This document shows positions 28,084-37,000 of a DNA stretch of 64,000 bases, piece after piece. The notes beneath the pieces were generated by a model. The model had not been told where the DNA came from, did no database searches, and saw only the letters and a list, made by a program, of their open reading frames with translations. This DNA is from an uncultured Holophagaceae bacterium (lineage in GTDB: Bacteria; Acidobacteriota; Holophagae; Holophagales; Holophagaceae). Location: contig CAIOFF010000061.1 in assembly GCA_903857495.1 (NCBI GenBank), positions 1-64,000 on the forward strand, given 5' to 3'. The position numbers and the translations under genes were made by a program. How positions within the stretch are numbered: the stretch's first letter is position 1; each line of letters begins with the position of its first letter.

Positions 28084-28653
28084 ATGGGCCTGAGCACCAC
28101 CCTCGCCATCACCGGAGCCTCAGGCTCGGCCTTCGGCGTGGCCGTGCTGAAGCGCCTCTCGGCGAGTCCCGAGGTGGCGCGCATCGCGCTGCTGCTGTCG
28201 CCCACCGGGAAGCGCTGTCTCTCCGACGAGACGGGCCTGACGCCGAAGGATCTCGCCGCCCTGCCCAAGGTGGAGCTGCGGGACGAGCGGGACCTGGGCG
28301 CCGACATCGCCTCGGGCTCCTTCCGCCAGGACGGCATGGTGCTGCTCCCCTGCAGCGCCGGAGCCCTGGGCCGCATCGCCGCGGGCACCAGCGAGACCCT
28401 GGTGAGCCGCGCCGCGGACGTCTGCCTCAAGGAGCGCCGCCCCCTGGTGCTCTGCCTGCGCGAGACCCCCCTGAACCGCATCCACCTGGAGAACATGCTG
28501 CGGGTCCACGACGCGGGCGCCATCGTCATGCCCCTCATGCCTGGCTATTACAGCGGCCCCAAGACCATCGACGACCTCTGCGACACCTTCGCCACCCGCG
28601 TCCTCGATCAGCTGGGCGTCCGCGAAGACGATCCCCGTCGCTGGAAGGGCTGA
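28084..28653 (+). CDS. ubiX: Flavin prenyltransferase UbiX
   Basis: 189 residues, the standard UbiX/Pad1 size. Motifs are AITGASGSAFGVAVL at the N-terminus, LLPCSAGALGRIAAG, RRPLVLCLRETPLNRIHLEN and MPGYYSGPKTIDDLC. It prenylates FMN with dimethylallyl phosphate to make prFMN for UbiD-type decarboxylases. No ubiD lies in the window. Start ATG is 8 bases after the M14 gene stop, with GGAG in the end of that gene, so the two are likely coupled. Confidence 0.94.
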   Translation: MGLSTTLAITGASGSAFGVAVLKRLSASPEVARIALLLSPTGKRCLSDETGLTPKDLAALPKVELRDERDLGADIASGSFRQDGMVLLPCSAGALGRIAAGTSETLVSRAADVCLKERRPLVLCLRETPLNRIHLENMLRVHDAGAIVMPLMPGYYSGPKTIDDLCDTFATRVLDQLGVREDDPRRWKG

Positions 28654-28741
28654 AATCAGGTTCTTCCGGGTCGTCCTTTCTCTGCGAGAGTTGTTTTCTT
28701 TTCTCTTTACCCCTGGGACAGGCGCAGCAGGACTGAATGGC

Positions 28742-29671
28742 CTACCCCACGCCCTCCATCAGCGCCTGTTCTTCGCGCTGGGCCTTGCGGGTGGACCAGA
28801 AGGCCCAGAGGGCGCCGAGGGCGCCAGTGGCGGCGCCGACGAAGGCCAGCAGGAGCATGCTGCCCCAGGAGAAGAAGCCCAGCCGGGCCAGCTCGACCAG
28901 CATGGGGGAGAGGCCGCCCATGCCGCGGGAGACCGGCAGCCAGAAGCTGAACAGGCCCAGCAGCGCCAGCAGGCTGCCGCTCAGGCCCAGGAAGGCGCCC
29001 TCCAGCAGCAGCGGGGTGAGGATGAAGGCCTCGGAGGCCCCCACCAGCCGCATGATCGTGATCTCTTCCTCGCGGGCCAGGAGGCTCATGCGGATCACGT
29101 TGCCGGTGGCAAAGCCCGCCGCGAGCAGGAGGATCACGCCGAGGGTCGCCAGGGCCGAACGCAGCATGCGGGCCATGCGGTGGAGGCTCTCCATGCGCTC
29201 CTGGTCCACCAGCACATCGCCCACGCCGGGCAGGCCCCGGAGGCTGGCGCCCACTTCCACCCCCCGCCCGCCCGTGGCCAGATCCGGGCGCAGAGTCAGC
29301 TCCAGGCTCTCGGGCAGGGCATCCTGGCCCGCGCTCTCCAGCAGCAGACCGGCTTCCCGCGTGGCCGCCATGAAGCGCTTGCGGTTCTCCACGGCGCTGA
29401 CACGGTGCACCTCGCGGAAGCGGGGGTCCCGCTTCAGCCGCAGCTCGGCCTCATCGAGGGACTTCCCCTCGGCGGCGTAGGCCACCACCTTGGCCATGCC
29501 TTCCAGGCGGTTGACGAAGCGGTCGAGGCTCTCCACCGCCAGCAGGCCCCCACCCGCCAGCAGCAGACCCGAGCCGAGCGTGAGCACCGCCAGGAGATAC
29601 TGGCCGCGGTGCCGGTAGAGGTCGCGGAACACATCCTGGAGCAGCAGCCCCAGCAGGCGGAAGAGCGTCAC
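28742..29671 (-). CDS. ftsX: Cell-division permease-like protein FtsX
   Basis: About 309 residues with the FtsX layout. One N-terminal membrane helix (YLLAVLTLGSGLLLAGGGLL) is followed by a periplasmic loop of about 120 residues (LTLRPDLATGG, GVGDVLVDQERM). Three C-terminal helices follow (LATLGVILLLAAGFATGN, LGLSGSLLALLGLFSFWL, SMLLLAFVGAATGAL), with the EEEITIMRLVGAS coupling helix that contacts FtsE. FtsX signals to periplasmic peptidoglycan hydrolase activators. The GTG start overlaps the stop of the upstream lipoprotein gene by 4 bases (GTGA), which indicates coupling. The expected upstream ftsE is not present. Confidence 0.9.
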   Translation of the reverse strand: MTLFRLLGLLLQDVFRDLYRHRGQYLLAVLTLGSGLLLAGGGLLAVESLDRFVNRLEGMAKVVAYAAEGKSLDEAELRLKRDPRFREVHRVSAVENRKRFMAATREAGLLLESAGQDALPESLELTLRPDLATGGRGVEVGASLRGLPGVGDVLVDQERMESLHRMARMLRSALATLGVILLLAAGFATGNVIRMSLLAREEEITIMRLVGASEAFILTPLLLEGAFLGLSGSLLALLGLFSFWLPVSRGMGGLSPMLVELARLGFFSWGSMLLLAFVGAATGALGALWAFWSTRKAQREEQALMEGVG

Positions 29672-30753
29672 GAAGCGTTTCCGTCGATGGCGATCCCCTT
29701 CAGCACGGAGGTGGTGGGGGACACCGAGATGATCTTGGCCGCCGTGCCACCCATGGGGGACTTCCACAGGAAGACGGTGCTGGAGCCCACGGTGCCGGTG
29801 CTGCGCAGGCCCGCCAGCCAGTCCTTGCTGCCCGCGTGGGCGAGGACCCGGAGATCCGCCTGGTCCGTGGTGCTGCCCAGGGTGGTGGTGGGGGCGAGGT
29901 TGTAGGCCTGGCCGAAGGCGCCGGTGGTGAAGACCTGGATCGGCGCGGTGGTGGCGCTGGCATCGGTGTTGTGCCGGGCCACGAAGAGGTAGCCATTCCC
30001 GGTGTCCAGGGCCAGGGAACCATACTTGCCGATCAGCGTGGCGGGACCGATGAGGGTGTTCGCGTCCGTGAAGGCCGAGGCGGTGCCCTTGCGGAGCCGG
30101 GCTCCGGTGTAGGTCACGAGGCTGCCCACGGTGTCGCCGCTGAGCAGGAAGGCGTAGACCGAGCCCGAGGCCGCCGCCACACCCGTCCCCCCGGTATCAC
30201 CTGCGGCGTGCAGGGCCTGGAGGACCACGCTGGCGCTCTGGGCCTGGCTGCTGGCATTGTTCACGACCCAGATCTGGGTGCTGCTGCTGCCATTCTCGGT
30301 GATGAAGAGCCGGTCGTTCTGGGGATCCACGGCAACCTGGCCGAAGGTCGAGGAGGAGAGCCGCCCGGTGTCGGAGAGGCTGAAGGAGACCACGTCATAG
30401 CTGGCGACGGCGCCGCTCTGGGAGCGGATGTTGCCCACCCGGACGATGCTCCCCGTGTCGGAGACCAGGTAGAGGTAGCCGTGCAGGCTGTCGAGGCAGA
30501 CGCCCCCCCAGGCCAGGCTGGTGATCTTGCTGCTGAAGACGGAGGACGTGATCTGCTTGGTCGGCGCCACCGTGGTGGTGGTGCTGGTGTAGAGGGCGCT
30601 GAGGTCCGTCCAGACCAGGATGGCTGAGCTGGTGCTGTCGTAGGCGTAGAGCGCGGCCCCGGAGGTGCCACCGGAGGAGCCTTCGGGCTCCTTGCACCCT
30701 GTGAGCAGGATCAATATCGAGGCCGCGAGGCCGAGCAGGGAACGCAGTTTCAT
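29668..30753 (-). CDS. Lipoprotein with beta-propeller-like repeats
   Basis: 361 residues starting with a lipoprotein signal (LGLAASILILLTGC, Cys in the lipobox). The rest is Ser/Thr/Ala-rich with recurrent strands separated by YLYLVSDTGSIVRVGNI, RLFITENGSSS, SVYAFLLSGDTVGS and YLFVARHNTD, typical of propeller blades. No catalytic motif is recognised. Translational coupling to ftsX (4-base overlap) suggests the two act together in the envelope, perhaps as a division-site accessory; that is inference. Start ATG is 10 bases upstream of the DUF4388 gene's stop side and the two genes likely share a transcript. Confidence 0.75.
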   Translation of the reverse strand: MKLRSLLGLAASILILLTGCKEPEGSSGGTSGAALYAYDSTSSAILVWTDLSALYTSTTTTVAPTKQITSSVFSSKITSLAWGGVCLDSLHGYLYLVSDTGSIVRVGNIRSQSGAVASYDVVSFSLSDTGRLSSSTFGQVAVDPQNDRLFITENGSSSTQIWVVNNASSQAQSASVVLQALHAAGDTGGTGVAAASGSVYAFLLSGDTVGSLVTYTGARLRKGTASAFTDANTLIGPATLIGKYGSLALDTGNGYLFVARHNTDASATTAPIQVFTTGAFGQAYNLAPTTTLGSTTDQADLRVLAHAGSKDWLAGLRSTGTVGSSTVFLWKSPMGGTAAKIISVSPTTSVLKGIAIDGNAS

Positions 30754-30763
30754 GGGCAGCGAC

Positions 30764-31780
30764 CTATCGAGTGGTGAAGAGTGCCTTCAGTTGGGTGTTG
30801 AGGGAGCGCACGAGGTTCCCATCACAGCCAGCTTCCACGGCGGCGCGGCTGACGGCGAGGGCGAGTCCCTTGACCGCGTCGGGGCCCTCGCCGGCGAGGA
30901 TCTGCTGGGCGGCTCTCGCCTGCAGGCCGTTCACCAGCTCGTGGTGCTGCTCGGGCAGCACCTGCTTGGAAGCCTGGGCGATGCGCTGGGTGAAGTTCAT
31001 GAGCTTGACCAGGCGCTGGGAGTCTTCCAGCGCCGGGGGACCTGGCTTCGGTGGCGCTGTGGCGGCGTCGGCTTCCGAAGCGGGCTCCTGGGGCTCGGGG
31101 GGCACCTGGCTGGCCGTCTCCTGCAGAACCTCAGGCGCAGCCGAGGCCTCTGCGGCCTTGGCCAGCATCACCGAGACGGGCGTCAGCTCCTGGAGCGATT
31201 TTTCGGGAGCCTCGAGCTTCCGGGGACGGCCCGAGCGCAGGCCCTTGAGCGCCACGTGGCCCGCCAGGACCAGGCCGTAGAGATCCTTGGCCACGGCCAA
31301 CACCGGCTTCTCCGCCAGCTCGGCCAGTTCCGCCACGGTGTAGTAGCCCGTGCACAGGCCCAACAGCTTGGCCTCGCGGGCATTCACGCCCTTGGGCGCC
31401 TCACCGGGCAGCAGGGTGGAGGCCGGGTGGAGCTCCACCGAAGGCACCTTCTGGCGGATGACCCGCCACTCGTCCATGCGTCGCCCCAGCTCCATCAGGA
31501 TGGAGGCATTGGGCTTGTTGATCGTGACGGGAACCTCGACCGGCCCTTCCTCGAAGTGGTAGCCACCCTCCAGCCAGAGCGCCACTTCCATGAGTGCCTC
31601 GAGGCCTTCGTTCGCGGGCGTCACGGCGTGGATGATCCGGCCCTCCCGCAGGTAGATGCGGGCCTTGGCAGCTTCCTGGTGGACATGGAAGCACCCGGAT
31701 TTTCCCCCCTGGCTCACGAGCTGGATGATGTCAGGCAGGGGGGCTTCGCGCATGGAGCCTTGGATCACACCCTGGGACAT
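30764..31780 (-). CDS. DUF4388 domain protein
   Basis: 338 residues from an ATG (MSQGVIQGSMREAPL) with gagg upstream. The N-terminal 100 residues form a DUF4388 domain (LPDIIQLVSQGGKSGCFHV, IYLREGRIIHAVT, ALMEVALWLEGGYHFEEG), named PATAN-type in some response regulators. A winged-helix-like middle section (YYTVAELAELAEKPVLAVA) and a Pro/Ala/Glu-rich linker follow. The C-terminal helical part (MNFTQRIAQASKQVLPEQ) is unassigned. DUF4388 proteins occur with gliding or type IV pilus signalling; role here unknown. It is the first gene of the leftward group toward the lipoprotein and ftsX. Confidence 0.82.
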   Translation of the reverse strand: MSQGVIQGSMREAPLPDIIQLVSQGGKSGCFHVHQEAAKARIYLREGRIIHAVTPANEGLEALMEVALWLEGGYHFEEGPVEVPVTINKPNASILMELGRRMDEWRVIRQKVPSVELHPASTLLPGEAPKGVNAREAKLLGLCTGYYTVAELAELAEKPVLAVAKDLYGLVLAGHVALKGLRSGRPRKLEAPEKSLQELTPVSVMLAKAAEASAAPEVLQETASQVPPEPQEPASEADAATAPPKPGPPALEDSQRLVKLMNFTQRIAQASKQVLPEQHHELVNGLQARAAQQILAGEGPDAVKGLALAVSRAAVEAGCDGNLVRSLNTQLKALFTTR

Positions 31781-31873
31781 GGACCGATCCTCTCTTGAAG
31801 AAGGAAGATGCCCAACCTTACCACGGAGTGCGCCCTTCCCCCCGGCGCCCTCCTGAGCGATGCTGGGAGTCCT

Positions 31874-32992
31874 ATGCGTGACCGTCCAGACTCTCCCTTC
31901 GCCAGCATCGAAGCCGCCATCGAGGCCATCCGCCAGCGGCAGATGGTGGTGGTGGTGGATGACGAGGACCGCGAGAACGAGGGCGACCTCACGCTGGCCG
32001 CCGAGCACGTCACGCCCGAGGCCATCGCCTTCATGGCCACGCACGGCCGGGGCCTGATCTGCGCGGCCCTGGAGGGTCCCCTGCTGGACCGCCTGCAGAT
32101 CCCGCTCATGGTCCGCGACAACACCAGCCCCTTCGAGACGGCCTTCTGTGTCTCGGTCGAGGCCCGGGAAGGCACCACCACGGGCATCAGCGCCCAGGAC
32201 CGGTCCCGGACGATCCAGGCCCTCATCGCGCCCGAGTCCCGGCCCCAGCACTTCGTCAAGCCCGGCCATGTGTTCCCCCTGCGCGCCCGCCCCGGCGGGG
32301 TCCTCACCCGCACCGGCCAGACCGAGGCCAGCGTCGATCTGGCCCGTCTTGCCGGGCTGCATCCCAGTGGTGTCATCTGCGAGATCATGAAGGACGACGG
32401 GACCATGGCCCGGGTGCCGGACCTGGTGCCCTTCTGCCGCCAGCACGGCCTGCTCCTGGTCACGGTGGCGGACCTGGTGGCCTACCGGCTCCGCCAGGAG
32501 CCCCTGGTCAAGCTCCTCGAGGTGCGGGCCATGGCCAGCGAGTGGGGCCAGCTGCAGGTGCACCGCTTCCAGAGCCTGCTGGACGGCGGCAGCCATCTCG
32601 CCTTCGTGCTCGGGGACCTGGCCAAGGTCGAGGCCCCCCTGGTGCGCGTCCACGTGGAGACCCTGCCGGACGACCTGCACGGCTTCGAGAGTGGCCTCTT
32701 CCAGAAGGCCATGGGCGCGCTGGCCAAGGAGGGCTGCGGCGCCCTCGTCTACCTGCGCCGGCACGCCCACACCCCGGGCGTGGCGGAGGAAGGACAGGCC
32801 CTGCCGCAGACCATGAGCGACCGGGATTTCGGCGTGGGCGCCCAGATCCTGCGGCAGCTGGGCATCGGGAAAATGCGCCTCCTCAGCCGCCATGAAACGA
32901 AGTACATTGGGCTCCGTGGTTTCGGACTCGACCTCTGTGCCCACGTGCCCCTGGAACCCCCTGCGCCCCATCCCTCCCCGGATCCGCGTTGA
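31874..32992 (+). CDS. ribB: 3,4-dihydroxy-2-butanone-4-phosphate synthase with degenerate GTP cyclohydrolase II half (RibBX-type)
   Basis: About 372 residues. The N-terminal RibB domain is intact: VVVVDDEDRENEGDLTLAAE, THGRGLICAAL, REGTTTGISAQDRSRT, GGVLTRTGQTEAS and GLHPSGVICEIM. It makes the four-carbon riboflavin precursor from ribulose 5-phosphate. The RibA-like half (about 205-372) has lost the Zn-binding CxC region: where RibA has a Cys-rich RCDCG, this reads DDLHGFESGL, and the RQEGRGIGL loop reads LRRHAHTPG. It therefore should not hydrolyse GTP, a state known as RibBX. The ATG at 31874 follows gggag; an upstream ATG at 31808 is less likely. Confidence 0.88.
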   Translation: MRDRPDSPFASIEAAIEAIRQRQMVVVVDDEDRENEGDLTLAAEHVTPEAIAFMATHGRGLICAALEGPLLDRLQIPLMVRDNTSPFETAFCVSVEAREGTTTGISAQDRSRTIQALIAPESRPQHFVKPGHVFPLRARPGGVLTRTGQTEASVDLARLAGLHPSGVICEIMKDDGTMARVPDLVPFCRQHGLLLVTVADLVAYRLRQEPLVKLLEVRAMASEWGQLQVHRFQSLLDGGSHLAFVLGDLAKVEAPLVRVHVETLPDDLHGFESGLFQKAMGALAKEGCGALVYLRRHAHTPGVAEEGQALPQTMSDRDFGVGAQILRQLGIGKMRLLSRHETKYIGLRGFGLDLCAHVPLEPPAPHPSPDPR

Positions 32993-33483
32993 CCGACGCC
33001 GCCTTCCTGACCCAGTCGCCCCTGTTCAGGAACCTGGACGAGGCGGAGCGTGCCCAGGTGCTGATCATCGGGCAGGTGCGGTGCGCCCCCACCGGCGAGG
33101 TGCTCTTCCGCGAAGGGGACAGCGGCGATGGCCTCTACATCCTGCTCCAGGGCTCGGTGCGCATCTCGAAGCAGACCGCTTCTGGCGAGGAAGCCCTGGC
33201 GGTGCTGGAACCCCCCGCCTACTTCGGCGAGATGGCCCTCATCGACGACTCCCCTCGGGCCGCGGACGCCATCGTCAACGAGGAGGCCGCGCTGTTCTTC
33301 CTGCCCATGGAGCAGTTGCAGGGCCTCATCGAGTCCCAGCCCCGCACGGCCCTGAAGATCCTGTACGCGCTCTGCCAGGTGCTCTCCCAGCGGTTGCGGG
33401 AGACCAACGAGCGCTACATGAGCCTGTTCACCATCGCCCAATGGGGGAGCGCCAACTCAGGCGATCCCCTGCCCTTCCCCTGA
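32989..33483 (+). CDS. Cyclic-nucleotide-binding-domain protein without HTH
   Basis: 164 residues made almost entirely of one CNB (CRP-like) domain: LFREGDSGDGLYILLQGSVRI, YFGEMALIDDSPRAADAIV (the phosphate-binding cassette with Glu and Arg), then a C-helix. The DNA-binding helix-turn-helix of CRP/FNR is absent, so it is not a classical transcription factor; a protein-partner regulator is possible. Its TTG start overlaps the ribB stop by 4 bases, and trxA follows 17 bases later. A functional link among the three is unclear. Confidence 0.85.
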   Translation: MTDAAFLTQSPLFRNLDEAERAQVLIIGQVRCAPTGEVLFREGDSGDGLYILLQGSVRISKQTASGEEALAVLEPPAYFGEMALIDDSPRAADAIVNEEAALFFLPMEQLQGLIESQPRTALKILYALCQVLSQRLRETNERYMSLFTIAQWGSANSGDPLPFP

Positions 33484-33500
33484 ACTTGAAAGGAGTTCCC

Positions 33501-33821
33501 ATGTCCGACCTCGTCGCGCATATCACCGACGCCCAGTTCCCCGAGGCTGTTGCCCAGGGTGTCACCCTCGTGGATTTCTGGGCCCCCTGGTGCGGCCCCT
33601 GCAAAATGATCGCCCCCGTCCTTGACGAGCTCGCCGCGGAGATGGCAGGCAAGGCCAAGTTCATCAAGATGAACGTGGATGAGAACCCCGAAGTGGCCGG
33701 GAAGTTCGGCATCATGAGCATCCCCACCCTGATCGTCTTCAAGGACGGCAAGCCCGTGAACAAGCTCATCGGCGGCCAGCCCAAGCCCCAGCTGAAGGCG
33801 TTCGTGGAGTCGGCTTTCTAG
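33501..33821 (+). CDS. trxA: Thioredoxin
   Basis: 106 residues with the canonical active site FWAPWCGPCKMIAP and the cis-proline segment GIMSIPTLIVFKDG; length is that of E. coli Trx1. It reduces disulfides in cytoplasmic proteins, recharged by thioredoxin reductase. The ATG is 7 bases after an AAAGGAG ribosome-binding site. Confidence 0.96.
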   Translation: MSDLVAHITDAQFPEAVAQGVTLVDFWAPWCGPCKMIAPVLDELAAEMAGKAKFIKMNVDENPEVAGKFGIMSIPTLIVFKDGKPVNKLIGGQPKPQLKAFVESAF

Positions 33822-33823
33822 GG

Positions 33824-34036
33824 GCTATCGGCTGTCAGCTGTCAGCGATCAAATGCAGCGCCGGGGCGACCCGGCGCTTGCTCTAGCTGGAGGCGCTGCT
33901 GGCTGTCGGCTGTCAGCTCTCAGCTCCCGGTGAAAGAAGGGCCTGGCTGGGTCCTTAGGGCCGTTCCGAGACCTGCAGTTGAAAGCCGATAACTGAGAGC
34001 TGACAGCCGAGAGTCGAGCGCCGACAGCTGACAGCC
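33824..34036. repeat. R6: heptamer inverted array downstream of hybrid kinase
   Basis: A left block of four 7-bp units (33824-33851) is followed after about 50 bp by four more (33902-33929: gctgtcg, gctgtca, gctctca, gctcccg). Then comes a 50-nt spacer (33930-33979) starting gtgaaagaagggcctggctg. Eight units of the inverted type (tgacagc and variants, period exactly 7) run 33980-34035. The 50-nt spacer matches that of R7 at 37551-37600 in 44 of 50 positions, in the same orientation. It fills the gap between trxA and the convergent kinase stop. Confidence 0.9.
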
Positions 34037-34041
34037 GTGCC

Positions 34042-37000
34042 TCACCCCAGCCCAATGCTTTCGAGGTGGGACTGGAGTTCCCGGAGCCCGAAGGGTTTGG
34101 ACAGCAGGGTGACACCCGGGTGAGCCGAGGCGAGGGTGAGCGCCGTCTGGTCGGCTCGTCCCGTTGAGAGCAGGACCGGCACCGCTGGACACAACACGCG
34201 CAGGCGAGGCAGGGTTCCGGCCCCGCCAAGTCCGGGCATGTTCATGTCCAGGATGACGAGATCGGGCTCAAGCCCGGCCTCCAGCGCAGCCAGAGCTTCC
34301 TCCCCGCTTGGGGCAGTCGTTACCGCCGTGTGGCCCATGACTTCCAGGAGCGCCTGGATGGAGCGCTGGATCAGGTCGTCGTCATCCACCAGCAACACCT
34401 TCAGGGATCGGAGGAGGGAAACTCTGGCGGCGGAAGCACCACCTTCTGCCGCGTGGGCTGCCTTCTCGCAGACTGGGAAGAGCAGCCTGACGCGGGTGCC
34501 CTTGCCTGGCTCGCTCTCAAGGGTCATCCGGCCCCGATGCGCCACCACGGTGCTGTAGACCATGGACAGGCCCAGCCCCGTGCCTTTGCCGACCCCCTTG
34601 GTGGTGAAGAAGGGATCCATGGCCTTCTCCAGCACCTCTCTGGGCATGCCCGTCCCGTTGTCTTCGACCACCACCTCAATCCACCCGGGGTCGATGTTGC
34701 GGGTGTGCAGGGTGAGGGTTCCGTTTTCCGGCATGGCGTCCACGGCATTGACGCAGAGGTTCATGAAGGCGTGGGTCAGGGCGCTCGCGTCACCGAGGGT
34801 GGGGTGCAGCCCCGCTTCCAGATCCATCTGCAGGTTGATCTTCGCCAGGGTTGTTCGTTCAAGCAGGCTGATCTGCTCCCTGAGAAGGGCGTTCAGATCG
34901 AGCTTGCTTTCCTCCGCCGGGCTCTGACGGGCAAAGCTCAGCAGGCTCTTGACCATCTTGCCGCCGCGTTCGGTGGCCTTAATGATGGTGTCGAGGGCCT
35001 GGTGGAGGGGGCTGCCGTAGGGCTGGGTGCCGATATGGGCCGTCGCCAGGCCGAGGATGGCTCCCAGCACGTTGTTCATGTCGTGGGCGACCCCGCCCGC
35101 CAGGGTTCCCAGGCTTTCCATTTTCTGGGACTGCTGCAGCTGGGTCTGGAGTCTGAGGTGGTCCTCTTCAGCTTGTCTGCGCTCCGTGATGTCCTGGTGG
35201 AAGGCCAGGTAGTAGGCCTGATCTCCGAGGTCGATCAGGCTTGTGGTGACGCTGAGCGGGAAGACATGCCCATCCTTGTGGTAGTGGGCGACCTCGAAGC
35301 GGACGACTTCGCCTTCCTGCATGCGGCGGATGAAGTCGCTGCGGTCTTCCATCGCGCGCTCATTGCGGACATCGAGCGCCTGGATATCGAATCCAATCAT
35401 CTCTTCCACGCTGTATCCGTGCATCTCCGCGAAGGCCCGGTTGACCTCAGAGAGCTGCCCCTCCCTCGTCATGATCAAGAGGCCTTCGTTTGCCTGGTCA
35501 AAGAGGTCGCGGTAGTGCCGGACGTTGTCCCTGAGTGCAGCTTCGGCCCTCTTTCGCTCGATGATCTCCTTCTCGAGCTCAGCGCCGTGGGCCTGACTTG
35601 CCTCATACAGCTGGCCGTTCGAGATGGCTATGGCGGCCACGTTGGCCAGCGTCTGGCAGAAGACCTGGTCCGCTTCGGAGACCACCTGTGGCTCTCCGAC
35701 GGAACTTGCGATGAGCACGCCCAGGGCGTTCGCCCCCGCAATGAGCGGCAGATACAGGATCGAGCGGAGCCCCCGCGCCTCGGAGACCGCGCGTTCAGCC
35801 GGCGTCAGGTCGGTGCAAAGGGTGTCCAGCAGGAAGACCTGCCTGCGGGTCGTCAGCGCTTTGAGGATGTGCGGATGGTCCGCGAGCGGCGCCAGGCGCA
35901 GCTCCTCCGGGAACTGCGGAGGCAGGGGAGGCGTGCCGGCCCCCATGCGCAGCATCTCCCCGGACAACAGATAGACGGCGGCGGTCTTCAGGTCCGTGAG
36001 CTCCGCGATCCGGTTGGTCGCGGCCTGCAGAATGGCATTGAGGTCGAGGGTCGCGGAGAGGCTCCTGCTTACCTCAAGCAAGGTGGCAAGCTCCCCGGTG
36101 CGTTGACCGAGCGCCTCTTCCATCCGCCGGCGCTCGGTGACATCCCGCCAGACACAGTGGTAGGTGCTCACGCCCCTGGTGCGGATGTACTGGGCCGTGA
36201 CATGGATGTTCCGGATCACGCCTTGCTTGGTCCGCTGAAGGGTTTCAAAGTCGTCGTGACCTTTGGTCATCACGCCTCTGATGCGCGCTGAGGTCTCCTG
36301 GGCCGTTTCCATGGCCTCGATGTCGGCCATGGTCAGGTTGGCGAATTCCTCTCTCGTGTAACCCAATTGCCGGCAAGCCTGATCATTGAAAGCCAGGGGG
36401 CGCCGGGTGGCAGGGTCCAGCACCACGATGCCATCGGGTCCGTGCATGAAGAAGGCTCGGTAGCGCGCCTCACTTTCCTCCACGGCCTCCATTCCCCTGG
36501 AAAGCTCCTGGGTTCGCAGCTTGACCTGCCGTCGGAGGGTCCTGTTCCAGATCAGGACCGTGCAGACCAGGACCAGAAGAACCAGGAGGACGATCCCTGC
36601 AGCGAGCCAGAACCGCCCATCGGTGAAGAGACTCGTGGCGCTGGCACTGATCCAGCGGTTGCGAATCTCCGCGCGCTCGGTCGGCGTGATCGCCTGGAGT
36701 CCCTTCTCAAGGATCTGCAGCAACTGTGGCTGACTTCTCGGAGTGGCCATCGAGAGCTGCATCCCTCGGCCCGTCTCACCCGCCATCCGAAGGTTGGTGA
36801 TGCCGTTCTTGTGAATCAGGTAGGAAGCCGTGGCGAGGTCGAAGACCCCCGCGTCCGAATGCCCGAAGGAGACGTTGAGAATCCCGGTCAGATCGTCGGG
36901 GACCAGGTCCGGCACCAGGCCCATGGGCTTGTCCGTGAGGCGCTCGGTCGTGGCAAAGCCGCGAACCAGCGAGACCCGGAGCCCCCTGAGGTCCTCCTCA

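Noticed and set aside
25242-28538. 1,098-codon minus-strand frame over murC, M14 peptidase and ubiX
   Set aside because: Overlaps three genes with complete family motifs; sequence is Gln/Gly/Ala/Leu-rich shadow translation.
31781-31873. FMN riboswitch before ribB
   Set aside because: The divergent gap is only 93 bp and has no RFN-element core; too short for the full fold.
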